NCBI GenBank assembly: GCA_023432465.1
Contig: JAEYUO010000028.1
Location: 1 to 55,873 of the forward strand
Length of the DNA: 55,873 nt
Origin: Planctomycetota bacterium
Lineage (GTDB): Bacteria; Planctomycetota; Phycisphaerae; Phycisphaerales; UBA1924
Reading direction: 5' to 3'
Shown: piece after piece, positions 36,527 through 43,791 of the stretch
Numbering within the stretch: the first letter of the stretch is position 1
How the letters are laid out: every line of letters begins with the position of its first letter
Notes under the pieces: model-generated
Told to the model about the DNA's origin: nothing
Seen by the model: the letters and a program-made list of their open reading frames with translations, nothing else
Database searches by the model: none
Translations under genes and position numbers: made by a program

Positions 36527-37567
36527 TCACACGATCAGGTCGCTCTCCCCGCCGCGGCCGGAGATCATGATCTCGCCCGCATCCTCAAGCCGCCGCACGA
36601 TGTCCACGATGCGCTGCTGGGCCTGCTCGACATCGGTGACACGCACCGGGCCCATGTACTGCATGTCCTCCTTGATGAGCGTCGCGGCCCGCTCGGACAT
36701 GTTCTTGAAGATCTTGTTCTGCAAGTCCGGCGATGCCGTCTTGAGCGACAGCCCCAGCTCTTCGTTGTCCACTTCCTTGAGAATCTGCTGGATCCCCTTG
36801 TCGTCGACCTTCAGGATGTCCTCAAACACGAACATGAGCCGCCGGATCTCCTCGACCAGTTCCGGATCCTCCGCCTCCAGGCCCTCCATCACGGCCTTCT
36901 CGGTGGCGCGGTCGGCGAGGTTCAGGATCTCGGCGACGGTGTTGATGCCGCCCGCCTTCTCCATGCTCTGCATCAGCATGTTGGCCAGTCGGCTCTCCAG
37001 TCCCCTCTCCACCTCCTTGATGACCTCCGGATTGGTCTGCTCCATGTTGGCGATCCGCTTGATCACCTCGATCTGCTTCTGCATGGGCAGCCCGGCGAGG
37101 ATCTCCGCCGCCTTGTGGTGCGCCAGGTGACAGACGATCAACGCGATCGTCTGCGGGTGTTCATCCTGAATGAACGTCAGCAGGTTCTCGCTCTCGGCCT
37201 TCTGCAGGAAAGCGAACGGCGTCTTCTGCACCTGCGTCTGGATCTGCTGCAGCACGCGGTCGGCCGTGCCCTTGTCGAGGCAGTCCTTCAGCAGCGTCTT
37301 GGCATACTCAAGCCCGCCCTCGCTGATGAACTGGTTCGCGATCGTGAGGTTGTAGAACTCCTCAATCACCGCCGTGCTCAACTCCTGCGGAACCCGCCCG
37401 AGGCTCGCCAGCTCGCGCGTGACTTCCTCGATCGACTCGGGCGCAAGCTGCTTGAGCATGTTGCTCGCCACCGGCGGCTCGAGTGTCATCAGCAGCACCG
37501 CCGCCTTGGTCAGGCCGCTGAGCTCCGCGGGATCGGAAGGGAGTTTTTCGCCGGGCTTCCTGGGCAT
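36527..37567 (-). CDS. fliG: Flagellar motor switch protein FliG
   Basis: This 346-residue protein has the standard three domains. The N-terminus contacts FliF (KAAVLLMTLEPPVASNMLKQLAPESIEEVTRELASLG). The middle has HPQTIALIVCHLAHHKAAEILAGLPMQKQIEVIKRIANME, the EHPQT/CHL motif. The C-terminus carries the torque helix (IRRLMFVFEDILKVDDKGIQQILKEVDNEELGLSLKTASPDLQNKIFKNMSERAATLIKEDM). The charged torque residues are kept. It lies 3 bases after fliF. Confidence 0.96.
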   Translation of the reverse strand: MPRKPGEKLPSDPAELSGLTKAAVLLMTLEPPVASNMLKQLAPESIEEVTRELASLGRVPQELSTAVIEEFYNLTIANQFISEGGLEYAKTLLKDCLDKGTADRVLQQIQTQVQKTPFAFLQKAESENLLTFIQDEHPQTIALIVCHLAHHKAAEILAGLPMQKQIEVIKRIANMEQTNPEVIKEVERGLESRLANMLMQSMEKAGGINTVAEILNLADRATEKAVMEGLEAEDPELVEEIRRLMFVFEDILKVDDKGIQQILKEVDNEELGLSLKTASPDLQNKIFKNMSERAATLIKEDMQYMGPVRVTDVEQAQQRIVDIVRRLEDAGEIMISGRGGESDLIV

Positions 37568-37570
37568 AAA

Positions 37571-39289
37571 TCACTGCTCCGGCGCAAGCCAGCGGTTGAA
37601 CACGCCGACGGCCGACTGCGGGTTGGACTTCACAAGCTCCGAGACTTCCTGGAGCATCTTCTGACGCTTGAGCTGATCGCTGTCGATCTCGATGCCCATC
37701 ATGGGCGTCTCGCCCTCATCGGCCTCGCCGACAAGGTCGCTGTCGGGCTCGATCGCGGGCGGAATGCCGACGAGTTCCTCCGCCGTGGGCATGGGCGCCG
37801 CACGCCCGGCCTTGCGCACCAGCATGAACATCATGCCGATCGACAGCAACGCCAACCCGCCCAGCACCGCCTGCCGGAGCAGCCCACTGGACACCAGCGA
37901 CGTCACTCCCCCCATTCCCCCCGATGCGCCCGCAGGCGCGCCATTTCCGCCATTGCCCGAGCCCCCCGGCCCGACCGACGCGATCGCCACGGGGATCAGC
38001 GAGACCACAACCTCGCCTGCTTCCAGCGCGGTCCCCGCCATGTCCGCAGTCTGCACCAGCGGACGGATCATGTCCTCCAGGCCCTTGGAGACACGCGTGC
38101 TCCACTCACTCTCGATCTCCGCATCCGTGGGCGCGGCCCCACCCGCCGCCGCGCCCCCTCGCTGCTTCAACACCTGCTCCACATACCCTCGCGGCACGCT
38201 CACAGCAACATTGATCTTCGTCGGCCGGCCACGGGGCATCTGCCGCGTCTCGGTCCGGCTTCCGATCTTCGCGCTATAGCGAATCTCGCTCGTCTCGTCG
38301 GTCGTGTTTCCCCCCTCGCCCCCGGCATACTCGATGTCCATCCCCACATTCCCCCCAAGCCCCGGCGCGGCAGGCCGCGAACCGCTGGTCGAGGATGAAG
38401 TCGTGGACCGCTCCTCGATGGGGATGGCGATCGTGCCCTCTCCCTTCGGCAGCGCGCTCTCCGTCCGAACATCCGTGCGAGAGCCATCGACGATGGCGTT
38501 GACGGAGACGACCACATCACCGATGAACCGGCCGAGGTGATCGACGATCTTGTCGCGGACCCGCTCCTCCACAATCGCGACCTGCTCCATGTACCCATTG
38601 GCCGAGAAGCCATTCTCCTGCCCGGCGCGATAGCTCCGTCGGTTCACCCCGTCGATGATGCTGACGTTCTTGGTGTCCAGCCCCGCCGTTGTCCCCGCGA
38701 CAAGGTCGGCCAGCGCATCAACCGTTCCCTGGTCCAGCTTCGCCCCCGCCTTCGGGAAGACCGTGACCGTCGCGACCGAACGCTTCATCGGCGAGCCCAG
38801 CCCCGCCGTCTCAGGCGCCGAGATGAACACATCCGCCCCGTCGATACCCGGGAAGTTGCCGATCACCTTCGCGAGGTCATTGCACAGCGCGGTGACGTAC
38901 ATCTGGTCCTGCACGGCCTTGGGCTTCAGCCAGTCCTGATGCTCGACAAGGTTGTTCCTCCCCAGCAGTGACTGCCCGGTGATCACCTGCGCCTTGGCCA
39001 GCCGAGCGAGCGCGGGGAACTTCCGGTCCGTCGGCACCATGACCCGTTTCGCCGAGTTGAACTCGTACGGCACCCCCGCGCCATCCAGATACTCCGCCGC
39101 TTTGGCCTGGTCCTCCGGCGTGCCCGCCGGGATCAGCTCGACCATCTTCGCCTGACCGGCGTACTGCGTCACCAGGAACAGCGACATCAGCGCGATCACA
39201 CACACCGACCCGATGAGCAGCTTCTGCGTCGGCGTCAGCTTCGAGAGCTGGCTCGTGATGAGTGCAAGGACCTTGCGCAGTTGGTCCAT
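37571..39289 (-). CDS. fliF: Flagellar MS-ring protein FliF
   Basis: This 572-residue protein has an N-terminal transmembrane helix (about residues 20-45), the RBM domains (FNSAKRVMVPTDRKFPALARLAKAQVITGQSLLGRNNLVEHQDWLKPKAVQDQMYV and VIGNFPGIDGADVFIS), a periplasmic beta region and a second helix near the C-terminus, followed by a cytoplasmic tail that binds FliG. The ATG at 39289 has GGAGG about 9-10 bases upstream. The gene follows a structured 209-base gap after fliE. Confidence 0.94.
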   Translation of the reverse strand: MDQLRKVLALITSQLSKLTPTQKLLIGSVCVIALMSLFLVTQYAGQAKMVELIPAGTPEDQAKAAEYLDGAGVPYEFNSAKRVMVPTDRKFPALARLAKAQVITGQSLLGRNNLVEHQDWLKPKAVQDQMYVTALCNDLAKVIGNFPGIDGADVFISAPETAGLGSPMKRSVATVTVFPKAGAKLDQGTVDALADLVAGTTAGLDTKNVSIIDGVNRRSYRAGQENGFSANGYMEQVAIVEERVRDKIVDHLGRFIGDVVVSVNAIVDGSRTDVRTESALPKGEGTIAIPIEERSTTSSSTSGSRPAAPGLGGNVGMDIEYAGGEGGNTTDETSEIRYSAKIGSRTETRQMPRGRPTKINVAVSVPRGYVEQVLKQRGGAAAGGAAPTDAEIESEWSTRVSKGLEDMIRPLVQTADMAGTALEAGEVVVSLIPVAIASVGPGGSGNGGNGAPAGASGGMGGVTSLVSSGLLRQAVLGGLALLSIGMMFMLVRKAGRAAPMPTAEELVGIPPAIEPDSDLVGEADEGETPMMGIEIDSDQLKRQKMLQEVSELVKSNPQSAVGVFNRWLAPEQ

Positions 39290-39498
39290 AGGAAGAGGCC
39301 TCCGGCCGGTGCGATCCATCGCCTTCCGCGGCGTTCCACGCCGCGACCCCCGCTCTCAAGATGGCATCGGATCATCCGATCAGCGCTCTCGAACCCGGGC
39401 CCCTACCTTTCGGCCCGCGCCCGCTTTGCGCTTCAATTGCGCAAGATCGGAGCGCAGTTTCTGCGCTTTCAGGCACGCCGCCCGCTCACGCCGAGGCG
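39290..39498. repeat. Inverted-repeat cluster between fliE and fliF
   Basis: This gap holds no gene but four inverted repeats. They are CGCGGCG/CGCCGCG (39327-39345, 5-nt loop), ATCGGAT-C-ATCCGAT (39366-39380), TTGCGC/GCGCAA (39426-39444, 7-nt loop) and AGCGCAG-TTT-CTGCGCT followed on the plus strand by TTC (39451-39467). A weak sigma-28-like pair for fliF (GAAA at 39467-39470, 15 bases, TCCGATCT at 39444-39451) overlaps the last hairpin. Confidence 0.6.
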
Positions 39499-39825
39499 TC
39501 ACACCCGCATCTGCTTGATCTCTTCATACGCCTGCGTCAGCTTGTTGCGGACCGACACCAGCATCCGGAACGCCGTGTCCGCCTTCTGCGTCGCCAGCAG
39601 CACGCCCTCGACATCCGCCCGCTTGCCCGTGTTGAGGTCCTCGATCGCGGTCGTCGCCTCGGCCTGCAGCTTGTTGACCTGCTTGATGTTCTCCATCAGC
39701 AAGTCCTTGAAGGACGGAGCGTTCGGATCCGGCTTGATACCCCCCGCTGGCGTGCGCGGCATCCCCACGTGGCCCGCGCCACCGATGCCGCCCGTCTGTC
39801 CGATGAGTCCAAGTGGATCCGCCAT
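39499..39825 (-). CDS. fliE: Flagellar hook-basal body complex protein FliE
   Basis: This 108-residue protein shows the FliE pattern: FKDLLMENIKQVNKLQAEATTAIEDLNTGKRADVEGVLLATQKADTAFRMLVSVRNKLTQAYEEIKQM. FliE links the MS ring to the proximal rod. The Gly/Pro-rich N-terminus is typical. It is 23 bases after flgC, with flgB before that, in the usual flgB-flgC-fliE order. Confidence 0.94.
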   Translation of the reverse strand: MADPLGLIGQTGGIGGAGHVGMPRTPAGGIKPDPNAPSFKDLLMENIKQVNKLQAEATTAIEDLNTGKRADVEGVLLATQKADTAFRMLVSVRNKLTQAYEEIKQMRV

Positions 39826-39848
39826 GACCCGATTCTCCCGTCAACACA

Positions 39849-40262
39849 TCACGCAATCAATCGCAACGCCTGGGCCATCATCGCCTTGCTCGCCTCTGCC
39901 GCGGCAAGATTCGCTTCATACGCCCGCATCGCGTCGTACGCGTTCATCTGCTCAAACACCGGATTGATGTTCGGATACTTCACATACCCCGAGTCATCCG
40001 CGAGCGGGTTGCTCGGCTCGTACCGCGGCTGGAACGTGTTGTCGCGGCCGATCGCCGCGACCCGCACACCCAGTTTCTCGCCATTGCCGAAGCGTCCGCC
40101 GGGAGCGCCGGGGGCGACAAACACCTCTCGCCGGGCGAACGGCACATTCCGGCCCATGGCATCGGTAAACGTCGCGACGTTCGCGATGTTCGCCGTGTAC
40201 GCCTCCAGCCTCGCCCGCTGGGCGATCATGCCGCTGGTCGAGATTTCGAGGGATCCGTACAA
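39849..40262 (-). CDS. flgC: Flagellar basal-body rod protein FlgC
   Basis: This 137-residue rod protein opens SLEISTSGMIAQRARLEAYTANIANVATFTDAMGRNVPFARREVFV and ends VKYPNINPVFEQMNAYDAMRAYEANLAAAEASKAMMAQALRLIA, matching the FlgC ends. The start is a TTG with GGAGAGAG just upstream. It lies 27 bases after flgB. Confidence 0.94.
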   Translation of the reverse strand: MYGSLEISTSGMIAQRARLEAYTANIANVATFTDAMGRNVPFARREVFVAPGAPGGRFGNGEKLGVRVAAIGRDNTFQPRYEPSNPLADDSGYVKYPNINPVFEQMNAYDAMRAYEANLAAAEASKAMMAQALRLIA

Positions 40263-40289
40263 GGCTCTCTCCGCTTACCGTCCACCGTC

Positions 40290-40733
40290 TCAGACGCGCT
40301 CGGCGATGGCCATGCGCATCAGATCGTGCCGGCTCTTGAGCAAATCCGAGGCCACACGGAACGCCGCCATGTTTTCCGCCTGGTCGGCCATCAGCTCCTC
40401 GATCCCGCGATTGTTGCGGTCGTGGAACAGGATGTTGCGCGACGGCTTCTGCGCCAGCGGGGTCAGGGTCAGCGATCCGTCGCGTTCCTGGCGAAACTGG
40501 TCGGTGTCCCGGATCTGGAGCGGCCCCGTGCCGCCCCGCTCCCCCCGTCGCCGCTCCACCGCCTCCGAGAGGCTTCGCTGGAACGTCAAGGGATTGACCT
40601 CGGTCTGCTGGTAGTTGGGCGTACTGATGTTCGCGATGTTGTTCGCGATCATCCGCTGACGCGCGCCGGCGAACCGCACCATCGCCTCCAGCGTGGGCGT
40701 CGCCCCGTCATGAATGAGATCACTGATCAACAT
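40290..40733 (-). CDS. flgB: Flagellar basal-body rod protein FlgB
   Basis: This 147-residue rod protein has RQRMIANNIANISTPNYQQTEVNPLTFQRSL near the N-terminus and MADQAENMAAFRVASDLLKSRHDLMRMAIAERV at the C-terminus. The ATG at 40733 has GAGAGGG seven bases upstream; an apparent longer frame reads into noncoding sequence. A sigma-54-like element sits just upstream, behind the sigma-54 activator gene. Confidence 0.93.
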   Translation of the reverse strand: MLISDLIHDGATPTLEAMVRFAGARQRMIANNIANISTPNYQQTEVNPLTFQRSLSEAVERRRGERGGTGPLQIRDTDQFRQERDGSLTLTPLAQKPSRNILFHDRNNRGIEELMADQAENMAAFRVASDLLKSRHDLMRMAIAERV

Positions 40734-40746
40734 GGTGCGCCCTCTC

Positions 40747-40761
40747 GCAATCCTCGGGCCA
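40747..40761 (-). promoter_or_regulatory. Sigma-54-like element before flgB
   Basis: The minus strand reads TGGC-CCGAGGA-TTGC, close to the TGGCACGRNNNTTGC consensus with one mismatch in the defined positions. The predicted start (about 12 bases downstream) falls only 1-3 bases before the flgB ATG, so the transcript would be nearly leaderless; the TGG also belongs to a hairpin (40756-40771). It should be treated as a candidate. Confidence 0.4.
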
Positions 40762-40776
40762 CAGTTGGCCCACCCA

Positions 40777-42240
40777 TCAGAGCGTCTGCTCCACCAGTTG
40801 CTGCTGCTTCCACTTCTTGAGCTTGAGCCCGAGCGTCCGGACACCGATCCCCAGCGACTGCGCAGTCCGCTGCCGGTGACCGTTGAACTTGTTGAGCGTC
40901 CGGATGATCGCATCGCGCTCGATGTCCTCAAGCTGCCGCCCGTCGCAGGCGATCAGGCCGCCTTCCGAAGACGGCGCAGGCAGCATCGGCACCCCGTTGC
41001 CGGTGACGACCTTGACCTCAAGACCGGTGCCCGTCATCGCATCCGCCGCCAGCAGCCAGGGCTCGATCATCGACCGCTCGATTACCTCGCCCTTGCACAG
41101 CACCGCCGCGCGCTCGCAGACATTCTGCACCTCGCGCACGTTCCCGGGCCACGTGTACGACCGCAGCACCATCATCGCCTCCTCGCTGATCCGTCGCGGA
41201 GGCTTCCCTTCCCGTTGGGCGGTCAGGTTCAGAAAATGGTTCACCAGCGCGGGGACATCCTCCAGGCGATCCCGGAGCGGCGGCAGGTGCACCGGCAGGA
41301 CATTCAGCCGGAAGAACAGGTCCTGCCGGAACTCGCCCCGCGCCACCGATCGCGGCAGGTCGCGGTTGCTCGTCGCGATCACACGCACATCGAGGCCAAT
41401 GGTCATGCTTGAGCCGACCCGCTCAAACGACCGCTCCTGAAGGACGCGCAAGAGCTTTGCCTGCACCTTGGGCGTGATCTCGGAAATCTCATCAAGCAGC
41501 AGCGAGCCCCGATCCGCAAGCTCGAACCGCCCCTTGCGGAGCTTCTCAGCGCCGGTGAACGCCCCGCGCTCATGCCCGAAGAGCTCGCTCTCCAGGAGCG
41601 ATTCCGACAACGCAGCGCAGTTCACCGCCAGGAATGCCTCCCCGGCGCGAGGACTGATCTCGTGCACCGCGCGGGCGACGACCTCCTTGCCCGTGCCCGA
41701 TTCCCCGCAGATGAGCACCGTGCCGTGCGACTCGGCGACCGCCAGCACCTGCTGGCGCACGCGCCGCATCGCCGGCGAATCGCCGATCAGCCGCGCCAGG
41801 CCCGTCGGCCCGCCGCCCGAGGCGATCGTCCGTGGACCCTCGGCGTTGGTCCGCAGCACCGCGTTCTCCCGCGCCAGCCGAGCGTGATCGATCGCCCGCT
41901 TGATCGCGACGATCAGCTCATCGCCCTCAAACGGCTTGGTGATGTAATCAAACGCGCCCGCCTTGATCGCCTGCACCGCCGTATCGACCGCGCCGTACGC
42001 GGTCATCACCACGAACGGGAGTGTGTCGTCAATGTCGCGGGCACGCTCCACCAGCTCGATCCCCGTCATCCCCGGCATGCGCAGGTCCGTCACCACCGCA
42101 TCCGGCCGGCGCCGCGCGATCGTCTCCAGCGCGGCGGTGGCATCGGGCGCGCTGAGCACCTCGAAGCCCGCGCGCTGCAGCGTCGCGCCAACGCTGTCCC
42201 GCAGCATTTCCTTGTCATCAACAACCAGTACGGTGCTCAT
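40777..42240 (-). CDS. flgR: Sigma-54-dependent response regulator (NtrC family)
   Basis: This 487-residue activator has a receiver domain with phosphoacceptor Asp52 and Lys102, an AAA+ domain with Walker A GESGTGKE (179-186) and the sigma-54 contact GAFTGA (226-231), and a Fis-type HTH (ERDAIIRTLNKFNGHRQRTAQSLGIGVRTLGLKLKKWK) at the C-terminus. It overlaps the kinase gene by four bases. The position beside flgB suggests control of rod and hook genes, as FlgR does in epsilonproteobacteria; the flgR name rests on that context. Confidence 0.92.
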   Translation of the reverse strand: MSTVLVVDDKEMLRDSVGATLQRAGFEVLSAPDATAALETIARRRPDAVVTDLRMPGMTGIELVERARDIDDTLPFVVMTAYGAVDTAVQAIKAGAFDYITKPFEGDELIVAIKRAIDHARLARENAVLRTNAEGPRTIASGGGPTGLARLIGDSPAMRRVRQQVLAVAESHGTVLICGESGTGKEVVARAVHEISPRAGEAFLAVNCAALSESLLESELFGHERGAFTGAEKLRKGRFELADRGSLLLDEISEITPKVQAKLLRVLQERSFERVGSSMTIGLDVRVIATSNRDLPRSVARGEFRQDLFFRLNVLPVHLPPLRDRLEDVPALVNHFLNLTAQREGKPPRRISEEAMMVLRSYTWPGNVREVQNVCERAAVLCKGEVIERSMIEPWLLAADAMTGTGLEVKVVTGNGVPMLPAPSSEGGLIACDGRQLEDIERDAIIRTLNKFNGHRQRTAQSLGIGVRTLGLKLKKWKQQQLVEQTL

Positions 42241-43280
42241 ATCACGTCCTCCCTGACGCTTGCCTGCAACTTCTTCGATCCCGCTCCGAGTCCCGCGCGA
42301 ACCTCCACGCGGGGCCCCGCATCTCCACGAGTCGCGCCGGCCGCGGGGCTCCGCAAGGCCGGGAATACCAGTTCAACTTCCGCACCGGCGGGCGACGAAT
42401 CGTGCGAATCGTTCTCCGCGGCCAGATTCCGCACCCGCGTCCGCCCACCGTGCGCATCCACGATCCGGTGCACAATCGCCAGACCCAGCCCCGTGCCCGT
42501 CGCACGCGTCGTAAAGAACGGATTGAAGATCCGCTCCATCGCCTCCGGCGGGATCCCCGGGCCGGTATCACGCACGAACAGGGCAATGCCCTCGGTCTCA
42601 TCACGCCGCGCGCCGACACACAGCACCGCCTCGCGCGCCGGCGGCGGATCCGTCGGCCGGGCCTCGGGCGACAGCATCGCCTCCACGGCGTTCCGAATGA
42701 CATTCACCAGCGCGCGGTGAACCAACTGCTCATCGCACTCGATCATCAGGCCGTCGCACGCCTCATCGATCGGCAGCACCCGCACCCCACCGCCGCTCCC
42801 CGCACGCACCAGCCGCTCATCGGCCAGCACCTCATCAACCGCGCCACGCAGCAACAGCCCCGCGGACGTCCGCATCGCACGCACCGGCATCTCGCGCGCA
42901 AAGCTCAGCACATCGCAGACCACCGCATCCAGACCCCGCACCGCGGCGCCGATCTTCTCCGCCAGCCGCTGCTCCTCCGGGCGGCCCTGAAGGTCCTGCT
43001 CCAGCATCCGAGCATACAGCCGGATCGAGCCCAGCGGGTTGCGGACCTCGTGCGCGATGCCCGCGGCCATCTCGCCCAGCGCGGCCAACCGGCGCGACCG
43101 CTCGAGCTGCTCGTTCGCCGCGCGAAGATCGTCCTTGAGCTGCGCCACCTCGGCGTGCAGCGACTCGTGCGCGACCTGCAGCCGCGCTGTCGCATCATTA
43201 AACGCCGACAGCAGCTCGCCCAGCTCATCCGCGCGGATGGGCGTCTCCTCGGCAACCGGGATCGTGGTCTGGCCCTTCAT
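42237..43280 (-). CDS. flgS: Soluble sensor histidine kinase (FlgS-like)
   Basis: This 347-residue protein has a coiled coil (residues about 25-65), a HisKA motif with phosphoacceptor His77 in GIAHEVRNPLGS, and the ATPase motifs N (NVIRNAVEAM), G1 (VRDTGPGIPPEAMERIFNPFFTT) and G2 (GTGLGLAIVHRIVDAHGG). It has no transmembrane helix or recognised sensor domain, so it is probably cytoplasmic and reads an internal signal such as export-apparatus assembly. It is coupled both to the flgN-like gene and to the regulator. Confidence 0.9.
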   Translation of the reverse strand: MKGQTTIPVAEETPIRADELGELLSAFNDATARLQVAHESLHAEVAQLKDDLRAANEQLERSRRLAALGEMAAGIAHEVRNPLGSIRLYARMLEQDLQGRPEEQRLAEKIGAAVRGLDAVVCDVLSFAREMPVRAMRTSAGLLLRGAVDEVLADERLVRAGSGGGVRVLPIDEACDGLMIECDEQLVHRALVNVIRNAVEAMLSPEARPTDPPPAREAVLCVGARRDETEGIALFVRDTGPGIPPEAMERIFNPFFTTRATGTGLGLAIVHRIVDAHGGRTRVRNLAAENDSHDSSPAGAEVELVFPALRSPAAGATRGDAGPRVEVRAGLGAGSKKLQASVREDVI

Positions 43281-43771
43281 CCCCGTCGATCCTGGAACCG
43301 CGCCCCGCCGACAGCCTTCGCCCCCGAGTACGCGGCGACCGCGCCGCGCGCTCTCGTCACGCCCGAGATCTCTCCGGCGATCCCCGATCGCCTTCGCTCC
43401 ATCGCCTCGCGGTCCTGCTCATCCCGCGTGCGGACACACTCCACCATCGCGTTGATCTCATCGATGCACCCGCGGACGTGCTCACGCTCCGCATGGCCAA
43501 GCGCGGCCAGGAGCCGCTCGCGATGTTCCCGCAACGGCGCAAGCTCCCCATTCAACCGCGTGATCCGGTCGATGATGATCTGCCGCTGGCCAAGCACCTC
43601 CAGCACACCGTCGGTGTCACCGCCCTCAACCAATGCCGACTGGGCCCGGCTGAGCGACTCAAGCTCCACGCATAGCGCGTGCTGATCGTCGATGTACCCC
43701 GCCATCCGCCGGGCGCGCACCGCATCCGATTCGCCGCTGTGGTCTTCGCTCTGTCTGTTGAACGCATCCAT
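43277..43771 (-). CDS. FlgN-like flagellar chaperone
   Basis: This 164-residue helical, charged protein has YIDDQHALCVELESLSRAQSALVEGGDTDGVLEVLGQRQIIIDRITRLNGELAPLREHRERLLAALGHAEREHVRGCIDEI. The fold and size fit FlgN-type export chaperones of the hook-filament junction proteins, although the identity is weak by eye. The ATG at 43771 has GGAGG six bases upstream. It overlaps the kinase gene by four bases, which would couple chaperone and kinase output. Confidence 0.65.
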   Translation of the reverse strand: MDAFNRQSEDHSGESDAVRARRMAGYIDDQHALCVELESLSRAQSALVEGGDTDGVLEVLGQRQIIIDRITRLNGELAPLREHRERLLAALGHAEREHVRGCIDEINAMVECVRTRDEQDREAMERRRSGIAGEISGVTRARGAVAAYSGAKAVGGARFQDRRG

Positions 43772-43791
43772 GCGAACCTCCGGGCACAAGA

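Noticed and set aside
36077..38398. Long plus-strand open frame opposite fliH, fliG and fliF
   Set aside because: It is rich in His/Arg/Leu, has no family likeness and lies entirely antisense to three well-supported flagellar genes; it is a by-product of GC-rich codon use.
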